From: Bacillus sp. SA1-12
GTDB taxonomy: Bacteria > Bacillota > Bacilli > Bacillales > Bacillaceae
NCBI RefSeq assembly: GCF_000981385.1
Contig: NZ_LATZ01000010.1
Coordinates: 1 to 64,000 of the forward strand
Length of the DNA: 64,000 bases
Direction of reading: 5' to 3'
Numbering within the stretch: position 1 is the first letter of the stretch; every line of letters starts with the position of its first letter. The position numbers were made by a program, and so were the translations under genes. This document shows, piece after piece, positions 41,430-50,175 of this stretch. Under the pieces are notes generated by a model. The model worked only from the letters and a program-made list of their open reading frames with translations. It was not told the origin of the DNA and searched no databases.

Positions 41430-41694
41430 AATCTTAGCGGGCAGTAAAAACCCTCATCAAGATTTGAGTGTATCTGTATCTAAGAAGATAAGAACAGGAT
41501 TACTGCCCGTAAAGATCCGACGAAGGATTGTTGTCCAAGTCAGGTGAGAGCCACAGGATGTGGCGATTTTAGCGTGATTAGTTTCGCTAACCATCAGTGG
41601 GAGAGAGCCGACTTACTATGTCAAGTCCTTTGGCAAAGTCGGCTCTTTTACATTATTACTTCGGAAAATCCTCACTGATGGAAGTCTCACTTTA
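41430..41694 (+). repeat. Structured dispersed repeat (family A, copy 2)
   Basis: This longer copy of the element at 15909-16086 has the identical 43-base core from 41502 and the same flanking stems. Its tip hairpin (CCATCAGTGGG...CTCACTGATGG) has been expanded by a nested terminator-like hairpin at 41604-41646. It fills most of the 336-bp gap between lplA and the GH43 gene. Confidence 0.75.
41604..41649 (+). terminator. Nested terminator inside repeat A copy 2
   Basis: AGAGCCGACTT (41604-41614) pairs perfectly with AAGTCGGCTCT (41636-41646), then TTTA. It is absent from copy 1. Confidence 0.75.
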
Positions 41695-41732
41695 CAGAAG
41701 GCAGGACCTTTCATTAAGAAAGGAGATTAAAC

Positions 41733-43301
41733 ATGGAATCTTTTATTAAAAATCCGATTTTAACCGGATTTAATCCAGATCCTTGTATTGTTCGTGCAGG
41801 GGAAGACTATTATATCGTAACCTCCACCTTTGAATGGTACCCGGGAGTTCCTGTCTATCATTCGAAGGATCTGCAAAACTGGAGACATCTTACAAATATT
41901 GTTAATGATGAGATAAATTTTACAGGGAATCCGGACTCATGCAGCGTTTGGGCACCTGCGTTAAGCTATCATGACGGGTTGTATTATTTAGTGTACACAG
42001 ATGTAAAGAGAAGTAAGTATCCGTTTAAAGATGCCCATAATTACTTGGTTACGGCAACTGATATGACAGGATCTTGGTCAAAACCGATCTTCTTAAACAG
42101 CGGCAACTTTGATCCCTCGTTATTTCATGATGATGATGGGAGAAAATGGCTTTTAAATGTTCATTGGGATTATCGGATTGATGGCAGGAATAAATCCGCT
42201 GGAATTGTTATGCAAGAGTACTCACCAGATGAGGGGAAATTAGTGGGGCCAATCTACAAAGTCTTTGATGGGACAGAATTAAGGAAAACAGAAGCTCCAC
42301 ATGTATACAAACAAAACGGTTATTACTATTTGATTACAGCCGAAGGAGGAACTGGAAAAACTCACGCCGTTACTGTGGCCAGGTCAAAAAAAATCACAGG
42401 ACCATATGAAGTAGATCCGTTAAATCCGATGTTAACATCAGCATATGATGAACAATTGCCATTGCAAAAGGCTGGGCATGGCAGTTTAGTCTGTACACAA
42501 ACGGGTGAATGGTTTATGGCTCATTTATGCAGCCGTCCCGTCAATGGCAACTATTCCATATTAGGCCGTGAAACAGCACTCCAGCGTGTGAAGTGGACAG
42601 AAGATGGATGGCTTCGCCTGGAATGCGGAAGCAATGAAGCGCAGGTTGAAGTGAAAGCTCCTAAACTCCCGCAGCATCCTTTTCCGCCAGACCAAAATGA
42701 ACACGATGATTTTAAGAGCCAATCCCTGCATAAAACATGGAATACGCTTCGCAAAGCACCAGATGAAAGCTGGTGTTCATTATCAGAACGAAAAGGATAT
42801 TTGCGAATCAAAGGCGGGGAATCTCTTCATTCGTTGCATGATCAACATTTAATCGCAAGAAGGCAGCAGCATTTCTCTTTTGAGGCTGAAACTGAAATAG
42901 AATTTGAACCAGAAACATTCTTACAGATGGCCGGACTTGTTCTTTATTATAACACTGATAATTATGTCTATTTCTATCTATCACATGATGAGGAAAAAGG
43001 AAAATGCCTTAATATCATGAGATGTGTCTGGGGAGAGTTTGAGCATCTAAATCTGTGGATATCTATTGAAGGAACAACGAGCTGCAGACTAAGAGCTGTG
43101 GTAAAAGATGCGGAAGCAACCTTCTTTTATACAACTGACACAAATGATTGGCAAGAAATTGAAGGACCGATCAGTATTGCCCATCTTTCAGATGAAGGGA
43201 ACGGATTTACTGGGAACTTTATTGGATTATGTGTACAGGATCTGCAAGGAACAAACAAACATGCTGATTTTCATTATTTTATTTACCAACCAAAAGAATA
43301 G
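41733..43301 (+). CDS. GH43 glycosidase (beta-xylosidase/arabinofuranosidase type), cytoplasmic
   Basis: This 522-residue enzyme has no signal peptide. The N-terminal five-bladed propeller holds GFNPDPCIVRAGEDYYIVTSTFEWYPG (catalytic base Asp), GNFDPSLFHDDDGR (pKa-modulating Asp) and RKTEAPHVYKQNGYYYL (catalytic acid Glu). A C-terminal beta-sandwich (about 325-520) is the GH43_C2-type domain of XynB enzymes. It would remove xylose or arabinose side groups from imported pectin oligomers. AGAAAGGAG precedes the ATG. It heads a run of five close enzyme genes. Confidence 0.88.
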   Translation: MESFIKNPILTGFNPDPCIVRAGEDYYIVTSTFEWYPGVPVYHSKDLQNWRHLTNIVNDEINFTGNPDSCSVWAPALSYHDGLYYLVYTDVKRSKYPFKDAHNYLVTATDMTGSWSKPIFLNSGNFDPSLFHDDDGRKWLLNVHWDYRIDGRNKSAGIVMQEYSPDEGKLVGPIYKVFDGTELRKTEAPHVYKQNGYYYLITAEGGTGKTHAVTVARSKKITGPYEVDPLNPMLTSAYDEQLPLQKAGHGSLVCTQTGEWFMAHLCSRPVNGNYSILGRETALQRVKWTEDGWLRLECGSNEAQVEVKAPKLPQHPFPPDQNEHDDFKSQSLHKTWNTLRKAPDESWCSLSERKGYLRIKGGESLHSLHDQHLIARRQQHFSFEAETEIEFEPETFLQMAGLVLYYNTDNYVYFYLSHDEEKGKCLNIMRCVWGEFEHLNLWISIEGTTSCRLRAVVKDAEATFFYTTDTNDWQEIEGPISIAHLSDEGNGFTGNFIGLCVQDLQGTNKHADFHYFIYQPKE

Positions 43302-43320
43302 GTGAAAGGGATGAATAAAG

Positions 43321-44433
43321 ATGGAAACAACAACACTTAATTGGTCAAAGAGAATGATTGACTCTGTTATCGTGCGCAGACCGCTTTTGTGTGAAGGAGT
43401 GCAAAATGATAAATGGTCATATGATTATGGCGTTGTGTTAAAGGGGACAGAGCTGGTTTGGAAAAAAACAGGTAAGCAAAAGTATTTTGATTATATGAAA
43501 AAAAATATGGATGCATTTGTAAATGACAATGGCGAAATCCGGGAATATGACATTAATCATTTTAATATTGACCATATAAATAATGGCAAGGTTTTGCTTA
43601 CTTTATTTAAGGAAACAGGTGAAAAGAAGTATAAAAAAGCGATAGACCTTCTAAGAAAGCAATTGGATTCACATCCGCGTACATCTGAAGGCGTTTTCTG
43701 GCATAAAAAAGTGTATCCATTTCAGATTTGGTTAGACGGGCTGTATATGGGTTCCCCATTCTATGCTGAGTATGTAAAGGAGTTCGGCAAGGAAGCGGAA
43801 TTTGATGATATCACAAAACAATTTTTACTATGTGCCAAAAACACGAAAGATCATGAAACGGGACTCCTTTATCATGCATTTGATGAGAAGAAGGTACAGC
43901 CATGGTGCAACTCGGAGACAGGCCATTCAAAGAATTTCTGGGGAAGATCAATGGGCTGGTTTGTTATGGGGTTGGTAGATACCCTTGACTTCCTTCCAGA
44001 AACGCATAAAGACCGTAATGATTTAATTGCCTTGCTGAGAGATGTATTACAGGCATTAAAAAGTGTTCAGGACGAAGAATCCGGAGTTTGGTATCAGGTC
44101 CTTGATAAGGGAGAACGCAAAGGCAATTATCTTGAAGCATCAGCCTCCTGTATGATTTTATATGCTATTGCAAAGGGTGTAAGGCTTGGTTACTTAAACA
44201 ATGCTTGGGCTGAGGTTGCAAACCGTGCCTATACAGGCATTATTGATGAATTTGTAACAGTTACAAGTGAAGGCTTGGTTAACTTAAATAAAAATTGCCA
44301 GGTTGCAGGGCTAGGCGGTCCGGATAGGCGGGATGGAACGTTTGAGTATTATATAAGCGAACCAATTATCACAAATGATCTTAAGGGTGTAGGGGCTTTT
44401 ATTTTAGCATCAGCTGAAGTGGAAAACGACTAA
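43321..44433 (+). CDS. GH105 unsaturated rhamnogalacturonyl hydrolase (YteR/YesR-like)
   Basis: This 370-residue (alpha/alpha)6-barrel enzyme carries YPFQIWLDGLYMGSPF, holding the catalytic Asp, and NSETGHSKNFWGRSMGWFVMGLVDTL, both diagnostic of GH105. It hydrates and releases the unsaturated galacturonyl residue left by lyases, using no classical double displacement. There is no signal peptide, matching YteR/YesR, which act on imported disaccharides. Its gene starts 19 bp after GH43 and 18 bp before GH28. Confidence 0.92.
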   Translation: METTTLNWSKRMIDSVIVRRPLLCEGVQNDKWSYDYGVVLKGTELVWKKTGKQKYFDYMKKNMDAFVNDNGEIREYDINHFNIDHINNGKVLLTLFKETGEKKYKKAIDLLRKQLDSHPRTSEGVFWHKKVYPFQIWLDGLYMGSPFYAEYVKEFGKEAEFDDITKQFLLCAKNTKDHETGLLYHAFDEKKVQPWCNSETGHSKNFWGRSMGWFVMGLVDTLDFLPETHKDRNDLIALLRDVLQALKSVQDEESGVWYQVLDKGERKGNYLEASASCMILYAIAKGVRLGYLNNAWAEVANRAYTGIIDEFVTVTSEGLVNLNKNCQVAGLGGPDRRDGTFEYYISEPIITNDLKGVGAFILASAEVEND

Positions 44434-44451
44434 TAGAAAGGAGAGGATGTG

Positions 44452-45810
44452 ATGGTATCGACAATGACATCAAGCTTGTACAACATTACGCAATATGGCG
44501 CAATTGGAGATGGGAAAACAGTCAATACGGAAGCGATTGCCCAGGCAATTAATGCCTGCGTAGAGGCTGGCGGAGGAACAGCTTATGTTCCAGCAGGCCG
44601 TTTTCTAACAGGTGCAGTTCTATTAAAAAGCAATGTAAATCTATTTTTAGAGGCTGGTTCGACTCTATTATTTAGTACAGATGTGAACGAATATCCGATC
44701 GTCCATTCTCGCTGGGAAGGTGTTAAAAAGGATGTATATGCATCATGCATTTATGCAGAAAACAGTGAAAATATTTCTGTGACAGGGCATGGAACACTAG
44801 ATGGGAATGGCCAATTTTGGTGGGACCTGTTCCGCAAAAAAGAAAATAAATATCCTCGTCCAAAGCTGGTAAGCTTTGACTCTTGTAAACATATTTTACT
44901 ATCTGGTGTGAAAATGATTCAGTCACCAAGCTGGACCGTCAATCCTATCTGCTGTGAAGACGTGACAATTCATAATCTTTCCATCGTAAACCCAAGTCAT
45001 TCTCCAAATACTGATGGAATAGATCCTGAGTCATGCCGAAATGTACGAATTTCAGATTGTCACATTGATGTAGGTGATGATTGTATTGCCATCAAAGCAG
45101 GAACAGAAGACACAAAAGAGCGGATCCCTTGTGAGAATATTACGATCACAAATTGCACGATGATCCATGGACATGGCGGAGTTGTGCTTGGAAGCGAAAT
45201 GAGCGGTGACATTCGCAACGTAACGGTAAGCAATTGCGTGTTCGAAGGTACAGACAGAGGCATTCGTTTGAAATCAAGGCGCGGAAGAGGAGGAGTTGTC
45301 GAAGATATTCGCGTAAGCAATATCATTATGAAAGGAGTAATCTGCCCTTTTATCGCAAATCTTTACTATTTCTGCGGACCACGCGGCAAAGATAAATATG
45401 TCTGGGATAAACATCCTTATCCGATTACAGAGGAAACACCAGCTTTTAGAAGAATACATTTCTCCCAAATTTCGGCACGTGAGGTAAGTGCGGCTGCAGG
45501 ATTTTTATATGGCTTAGCAGAAATGTATGTAGAAGATGTAACGTTTGATGATGTGAGGGTGGCAATGGCAGATGATGCAGAGCCAGGAATGCCGGCCATG
45601 ATGTCCGAGCTTGAGCCAATGAAACAACGGGGCTTTTATTGCGGTAACGTAAGAGGCATTCATTTTAATAGAGTAACAGTCAGCAATCATGAAGGTCCTG
45701 CCTTTTATGTAGAGAACGGACATGATATTGAATTCAGTGACTGCAAGTCAAAACAACCACGAACCGAAGATTCAATGATCGTGTTAAACAATGTAACGTT
45801 ACATTCATAA
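44452..45810 (+). CDS. GH28 polygalacturonase, cytoplasmic
   Basis: This 453-residue right-handed beta-helix enzyme has the motifs YGAIGDGKTVNTEAIAQAI, SHSPNTDGIDPESC (NTD), DVGDDCIAIKAG (DD), IHGHGGVVLGSEMSG (GHG) and RGIRLKSRRGRGG (R-K), the complete GH28 active site. It hydrolyses alpha-1,4-galacturonosyl links, probably exo-wise on oligomers because it lacks an export signal. ATG 44452 follows GGAGAGG by five bases. It is co-transcribed with GH105 and the esterase gene. Confidence 0.92.
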   Translation: MVSTMTSSLYNITQYGAIGDGKTVNTEAIAQAINACVEAGGGTAYVPAGRFLTGAVLLKSNVNLFLEAGSTLLFSTDVNEYPIVHSRWEGVKKDVYASCIYAENSENISVTGHGTLDGNGQFWWDLFRKKENKYPRPKLVSFDSCKHILLSGVKMIQSPSWTVNPICCEDVTIHNLSIVNPSHSPNTDGIDPESCRNVRISDCHIDVGDDCIAIKAGTEDTKERIPCENITITNCTMIHGHGGVVLGSEMSGDIRNVTVSNCVFEGTDRGIRLKSRRGRGGVVEDIRVSNIIMKGVICPFIANLYYFCGPRGKDKYVWDKHPYPITEETPAFRRIHFSQISAREVSAAAGFLYGLAEMYVEDVTFDDVRVAMADDAEPGMPAMMSELEPMKQRGFYCGNVRGIHFNRVTVSNHEGPAFYVENGHDIEFSDCKSKQPRTEDSMIVLNNVTLHS

Positions 45811-45835
45811 TACAGATCATGAAAAGGGTGGAAAA

Positions 45836-46744
45836 ATGGATTATCAAGATAGCCAACGCCAAAAGCTGTTTTCGTTATTGGGAGACTTGCCGGAAAAGAC
45901 AGATGTAGTAAAGGAGAGAAAAATAGCAGAAATAGATAAAGGATCATATATCCTTGAGGTCCTATTATTAGACTTGAACGAAAATGACCCTGTACCAGCT
46001 TATTTTGCCCGCCCGAAAGAAGGGAACGTGAAGCTGCCAGTCGTTCTTTTTAATCATTCCCACGGCGGAAATTATCATATAGGGAAAACTGAGCTGATCC
46101 AAAGCAGTGATTATCTTCAGAAAGCATCGTATGCAGAAGAGCTGACTGCATTAGGATATGGTGTCCTATGTATTGATATGTGGGGGTTTGGCGAAAGAAG
46201 AGGGAAGGCTGAAAGTGAATTATTCAAAGAAATGCTTTGGAAGGGTCAAGTCATGTGGGGAATGATGATTTTTGATAATATGCGTGCAGTTGACTACTTA
46301 ACATCAAGGGAGGATGTTGACTCTGCAAGAATCGCAACCGTTGGAATGTCAATGGGGGGATTAATGGCATGGTGGCTATCCGCGCTAGATGTTCGTATAA
46401 AAGTATGTGTGGATATTGCAGGCCAAGTTGATGCCCAAACATTGATTGAAAAACGCGGACTAGATCATCATAGCTTTTATTCATATGTTCCGAGTCTCTT
46501 AAAATATTTTCAAACAGCAGATATTCAAGCACTGATTGCCCCGCGGCCGCATTTAAGTGTGGTTGGAAATGATGATAGGCTTACCCCTTTTGAGGGGTTA
46601 ACAATCATTGATGAAGCATTAAAAGAAAAATATACCCAGGAGAATCATCCAGAGAATTGGCAGATGCTTCGATATCAATGCGGACATATTGAAACTGCTG
46701 CTATGAGGTCAGAAGTTTGTGCCTTTCTTCAACGAAAATTATAA
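45836..46744 (+). CDS. Alpha/beta hydrolase, probable carbohydrate esterase
   Basis: This 302-residue serine hydrolase has an oxyanion region FNHSHGGNYHIGK, the nucleophile elbow VGMSMGG, acid in VVGNDDRLTPFEG and base His in YQCGHIE. It resembles dienelactone hydrolase/acetyl-xylan-esterase-like enzymes. The context suggests removal of acetyl or other esters from imported pectin fragments; the actual ester is unknown. It has no signal peptide. The gene sits between GH28 and the esterase fusion with gaps of 25 and 11 bp. Confidence 0.82.
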   Translation: MDYQDSQRQKLFSLLGDLPEKTDVVKERKIAEIDKGSYILEVLLLDLNENDPVPAYFARPKEGNVKLPVVLFNHSHGGNYHIGKTELIQSSDYLQKASYAEELTALGYGVLCIDMWGFGERRGKAESELFKEMLWKGQVMWGMMIFDNMRAVDYLTSREDVDSARIATVGMSMGGLMAWWLSALDVRIKVCVDIAGQVDAQTLIEKRGLDHHSFYSYVPSLLKYFQTADIQALIAPRPHLSVVGNDDRLTPFEGLTIIDEALKEKYTQENHPENWQMLRYQCGHIETAAMRSEVCAFLQRKL

Positions 46745-46755
46745 GGGGTGATAAG

Positions 46756-48426
46756 ATGATCGTTGCTCAGGATCAAAGCGGCCAATTTACAACGATTCAA
46801 GAAGCGATTAACAGCATACCCGAGAATAGCAATGAGAGAGTAACCATTTATATTAAAGATGGTGTGTATCGTGAGAAGCTTGAGATTAACAAACCTTTTA
46901 TTTCCTTGATTGGAACGGATAAGGAGAAAGTAAAAATTACATTTGGCGATTATGCTAATAAGCAGCTGCCAAATGGAGAAAAGATGGGAACTTTTTCTTC
47001 TTACTCCACTCTTATAACGGGCGATCATTTTATTGCGCAGAATATAACCTTTGAAAATGACGCCGGCTGCGGGACTGAAGTAGGGCAAGCAGTTGCGGTT
47101 TATGTTGATGCAGATAAACTCGAGTTCCATCATTGTGCCTTTTTAGGGAGCCAAGATACTTTATTTACTGCGCCACTGCCTCCTAAGCCAATAGAAGGCA
47201 ACCGTTTTGGAGGACCAAGGGATGGATTGAAAAGACGACCAGGAAGAAGTTATTTCTTAAACTGTTATCTTGAAGGTGATGTTGATTTTATCTTTGGCTC
47301 TGCCACGGCAGTTTTCGATAAATGTGAGATTTTTAGCAAGGATCGTTCCAGCGAGATCAACGGTTATATTACAGCAGCCTCGACACCAATTGATCAAAGG
47401 TTTGGCTATGTCTTTATCGACTGCCGCTTAACAAGCAATGCAGCCCCAAATACGGTGTACCTGGGAAGACCTTGGCGGGATTATGCCAAAACGGTTTTCA
47501 TTAATTGTTGGATGGGGGAGCATATCAAGGAGGAGGGCTGGGATAATTGGAATAAGCCTCTTGCTGAAAAATCTGCCTTCTATGCAGAGTTCAACAGCTG
47601 CGGTCCTGGCGGTTGTATGGAAAAGCGTGCGAAATGGTCGAAGGTATTAACAAAAGAAGAAGCAAAGGAATATACGATTGAACATATTTTACGTGCAGAG
47701 GAAGATTGGCCGTCTTTGCTAAAAGGCGAAGAATTGAAAAAAACCTACACAATTTATTTAGCTGGAGATTCAACGGTTGAAGATGTATCACCGGAACATG
47801 GAAAAAAACAAGGATGGGGACAGCAGTTACATCCATTTTTTACAAAAAAAGTGCGCATTTTCAATAAAGCAAAAGGCGGCCGAAGTACAAAAAGCTTTAT
47901 GGATGAAGGAAGGTTACATGAAATCATAAATCTTCTTCAAAAAGGAGACTATCTTTTCATCCAATTTGGCCACAATGATCAAAAAATAGAAGATGCATCA
48001 AGAGGGACAGAACCGTTCACGACCTACCAAGAAAATCTTACAAACTATATTATTCAGGCAAGGGATAAGGGTGCCATTCCAATTTTAGTCACACCGGTAA
48101 ATCGCAGAGTATTTGATGAGCGCGGAAAACTTATCGATACGCTAGGGGAATACCCTGAGGCGATGCGGCAGCTGGCAGCATTGCTCCATGTTCCGCTCAT
48201 TGATTTAAATCAGAAATCGAAGCAACTCTATGAAAAATGGGGAGCAGAGGAGACAAAAAAGCTCTTTGCATGGTATGATGAATTGGCACTTCAAACCACA
48301 CCACCCGATGATACCCATTTTAGTGAATATGGGGCTAAGAAAATGGCGGAACTTGTTGTAGAAAGTATAAAAGAGCTAGAACTTGAAATTAGTAAATGCC
48401 TTGTGAGCAGAATAGTCCATTTATAG
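46756..48426 (+). CDS. Fused pectin methylesterase (CE8) and rhamnogalacturonan acetylesterase (CE12)
   Basis: This 556-residue protein has two catalytic domains. Residues about 1-315 are a CE8 beta-helix: GQAVAVYVDADK, FLGSQDTLF (Gln/Asp), GDVDFIFGSA (nucleophile Asp) and YLGRPWRDYAKTVF (Arg). Residues about 330-545 are an SGNH/CE12 enzyme: YLAGDSTVED (Ser), GGRSTKSFMDEGR (Gly), FIQFGHNDQK (Asn) and PDDTHFSEYGA (Asp/His). One protein would strip both methyl and acetyl esters. There is no signal peptide, although most CE8 and CE12 enzymes are secreted. ATG 46756 follows AAGGGGTGATAAG; the upstream frame overlaps the previous gene. Confidence 0.9.
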   Translation: MIVAQDQSGQFTTIQEAINSIPENSNERVTIYIKDGVYREKLEINKPFISLIGTDKEKVKITFGDYANKQLPNGEKMGTFSSYSTLITGDHFIAQNITFENDAGCGTEVGQAVAVYVDADKLEFHHCAFLGSQDTLFTAPLPPKPIEGNRFGGPRDGLKRRPGRSYFLNCYLEGDVDFIFGSATAVFDKCEIFSKDRSSEINGYITAASTPIDQRFGYVFIDCRLTSNAAPNTVYLGRPWRDYAKTVFINCWMGEHIKEEGWDNWNKPLAEKSAFYAEFNSCGPGGCMEKRAKWSKVLTKEEAKEYTIEHILRAEEDWPSLLKGEELKKTYTIYLAGDSTVEDVSPEHGKKQGWGQQLHPFFTKKVRIFNKAKGGRSTKSFMDEGRLHEIINLLQKGDYLFIQFGHNDQKIEDASRGTEPFTTYQENLTNYIIQARDKGAIPILVTPVNRRVFDERGKLIDTLGEYPEAMRQLAALLHVPLIDLNQKSKQLYEKWGAEETKKLFAWYDELALQTTPPDDTHFSEYGAKKMAELVVESIKELELEISKCLVSRIVHL

Positions 48427-48439
48427 ATTGGTTAAAGAG

Positions 48440-48475
48440 GGACAGTTTCCTAATTTTTAAGGAACTGTCCTATTT
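48440..48475 (+). terminator. Terminator of the pectin enzyme operon
   Basis: GGACAGTTTCC pairs with GGAACTGTCC (one bulge), then TATTTTG. Confidence 0.78.
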
Positions 48476-48738
48476 TGTTAGCTTAAAAACTTTTCATAAT
48501 AGATTTGCTGCTTGTCAGTTTTTGACGAACGAAAAGTTGCAGATAAATATTGAAATCATTTATGAATTTGTTAGTATGGATATATAACTTAATAAAGTCA
48601 TTGGAAAAAGTAAGTTACCAACATCATCATTGTGTTCACATCCATTATTTCATCTGTCTGTTTACTGCACAAGAAATCTTCTTATTTAAAATTAATCTAC
48701 TACCAACAGCTATCAAGTTATTTAATTTTATCAATAAA

Positions 48739-48752
48739 TGTAATCGCTTTCT
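48739..48752 (+). promoter_or_regulatory. cre-like site before the ROK repressor
   Basis: TGTAATCGCTTTCT matches the cre consensus at 13 of 14 positions (last base T for A). It lies 172 bp before the start codon. The rest of the 48476-48910 gap is AT-rich with no supported gene. Confidence 0.55.
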
Positions 48753-48910
48753 AACAACGAAAACACTGGACTATACTGAGATATTCATTACCTATAAAAG
48801 GATTATTCAACAATACAAAAATAGGAGTCCCCTTAATAAAAGCATTTACACTTAATAAACCCACTGGAAAAACAAATAAATCACAAAATAAGGGGTGTCA
48901 TAAACATTTT

Positions 48911-50122
48911 ATGAAGAGAACAGGAGATTTAAAATTAATCCAAGAACTCAATCGTTCTATCGTATTAGAAACGATTAGATTGCAGGGACCAATTTCAAGA
49001 TCAGATATTGCAAAAAAAAATAAATTAAGCCCTACAACCGTTACTTCTGCGGTTTCTGAATTAATTCATGAAGGCCTTGTTTATGAAGACGGAATTGGTC
49101 ATTCAAGCGGCGGCAGAAAGCCAATTCTTGTCCGTTTTTCACCAGATTCTAAATATTTAATTGGGGTTTCCATTCGGAACTCTGTGATCACGATGGCGGA
49201 AATGAATTTAGAGGCAGAGGTGAAGAGGAAGGAAATGGTTTCAACAAAATCCTATCAAGGCGAGGCATTCATCCAGTATTTACTTAACTTGATAGAGGAA
49301 TTCATGGGTCGGTCCCAAAATAAGGAGCATTGTATCGGCATCTCAATGATTACGCAGGGGATTGTCAATTCTTCTAAAGGGGTCGTTAGGTACAATGCGG
49401 AGCTGAAACTGAAAAATGTCCCATTAAAGAGTTTACTGGAGCAAAAATTTCAGAAAAAGGTTTATCTGGACAATGATACAAACGCATATATTCTTGCTGA
49501 AAAAAACTTCGGTTTATACAGCTCAAATCAAAATATGATCTATATTACTCAAGGGGACGGGGTTGGTGCAGGCATCGTTGTAAATGGTGAAATTTACAGG
49601 GGGCATAACGGCGGGGCTGGTGAATTTGGCCATACTAGCATTGACCGCGGAGGCTTTCAATGTGAATGCGGGAATATTGGCTGTCTTGAAAATTATGTGA
49701 GCTGGCCGGCCATTTTCTCAAGAATCCTTTCCTCCCTTTCCAGCGGCAGATCCTCAAAAATGCTAGAAATGGTGAATGGGAATATGACGGATATCACTCC
49801 TGCCATTTTCAGTGAGGCCCTCCACGAAGAGGATGAGTTAGCCATTAAATTAACAGATGAAACGGTATCGTATTTATCAAAAAGTGTCATCAATCTTGTT
49901 CATTTATTTAATCCAGAAGTGATCATTATAGGAGGTGATGTTGTAGCAAATAATCCTATTTATTTAGCAAAGCTTAGAACCTCGGTATTAGAGAACGTCA
50001 TGGAAGCGATGGCTGAAGACTTAAAAATATCTCTGCCCTCCTTAGGCGGAGACCTTGAAATGATTGGTGCAGCATCTGTTTTATTGCAGGATAAGTTTCG
50101 TTTCTCACTTATGCAAGTTTAA
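48911..50122 (+). CDS. ROK-family sugar-responsive repressor (XylR/NagC-like)
   Basis: This 403-residue protein has an N-terminal winged helix (about 15-75: GPISRSDIAKKNKLSPTTVTSAVSELI, SSGGRKP) and a C-terminal ROK sugar-kinase-like domain. The domain has YLDNDTNAYILAE, GDGVGAGIVVNGEIYRGHNGGAGEFGHTSI and the zinc-type motif CECGNIGCLENYVSW. ROK repressors release DNA on binding a sugar. Its position in front of the co-directional transporter/oxidoreductase genes suggests it controls them. A CTAAT-TG-ATTAG palindrome at 50134 is a possible operator. AAGGGGTG precedes the ATG. Confidence 0.9.
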   Translation: MKRTGDLKLIQELNRSIVLETIRLQGPISRSDIAKKNKLSPTTVTSAVSELIHEGLVYEDGIGHSSGGRKPILVRFSPDSKYLIGVSIRNSVITMAEMNLEAEVKRKEMVSTKSYQGEAFIQYLLNLIEEFMGRSQNKEHCIGISMITQGIVNSSKGVVRYNAELKLKNVPLKSLLEQKFQKKVYLDNDTNAYILAEKNFGLYSSNQNMIYITQGDGVGAGIVVNGEIYRGHNGGAGEFGHTSIDRGGFQCECGNIGCLENYVSWPAIFSRILSSLSSGRSSKMLEMVNGNMTDITPAIFSEALHEEDELAIKLTDETVSYLSKSVINLVHLFNPEVIIIGGDVVANNPIYLAKLRTSVLENVMEAMAEDLKISLPSLGGDLEMIGAASVLLQDKFRFSLMQV

Positions 50123-50175
50123 AAGTTAACCATCTAATTGATTAGTAGAATGGAAAATAAAGGGGATGGATGTAA

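Noticed and set aside
48550-48855. 101-residue ORF before the ROK repressor
   Set aside because: Very AT-rich, no SD, hydrophobic/basic random composition, and it covers the likely cre and promoter region.
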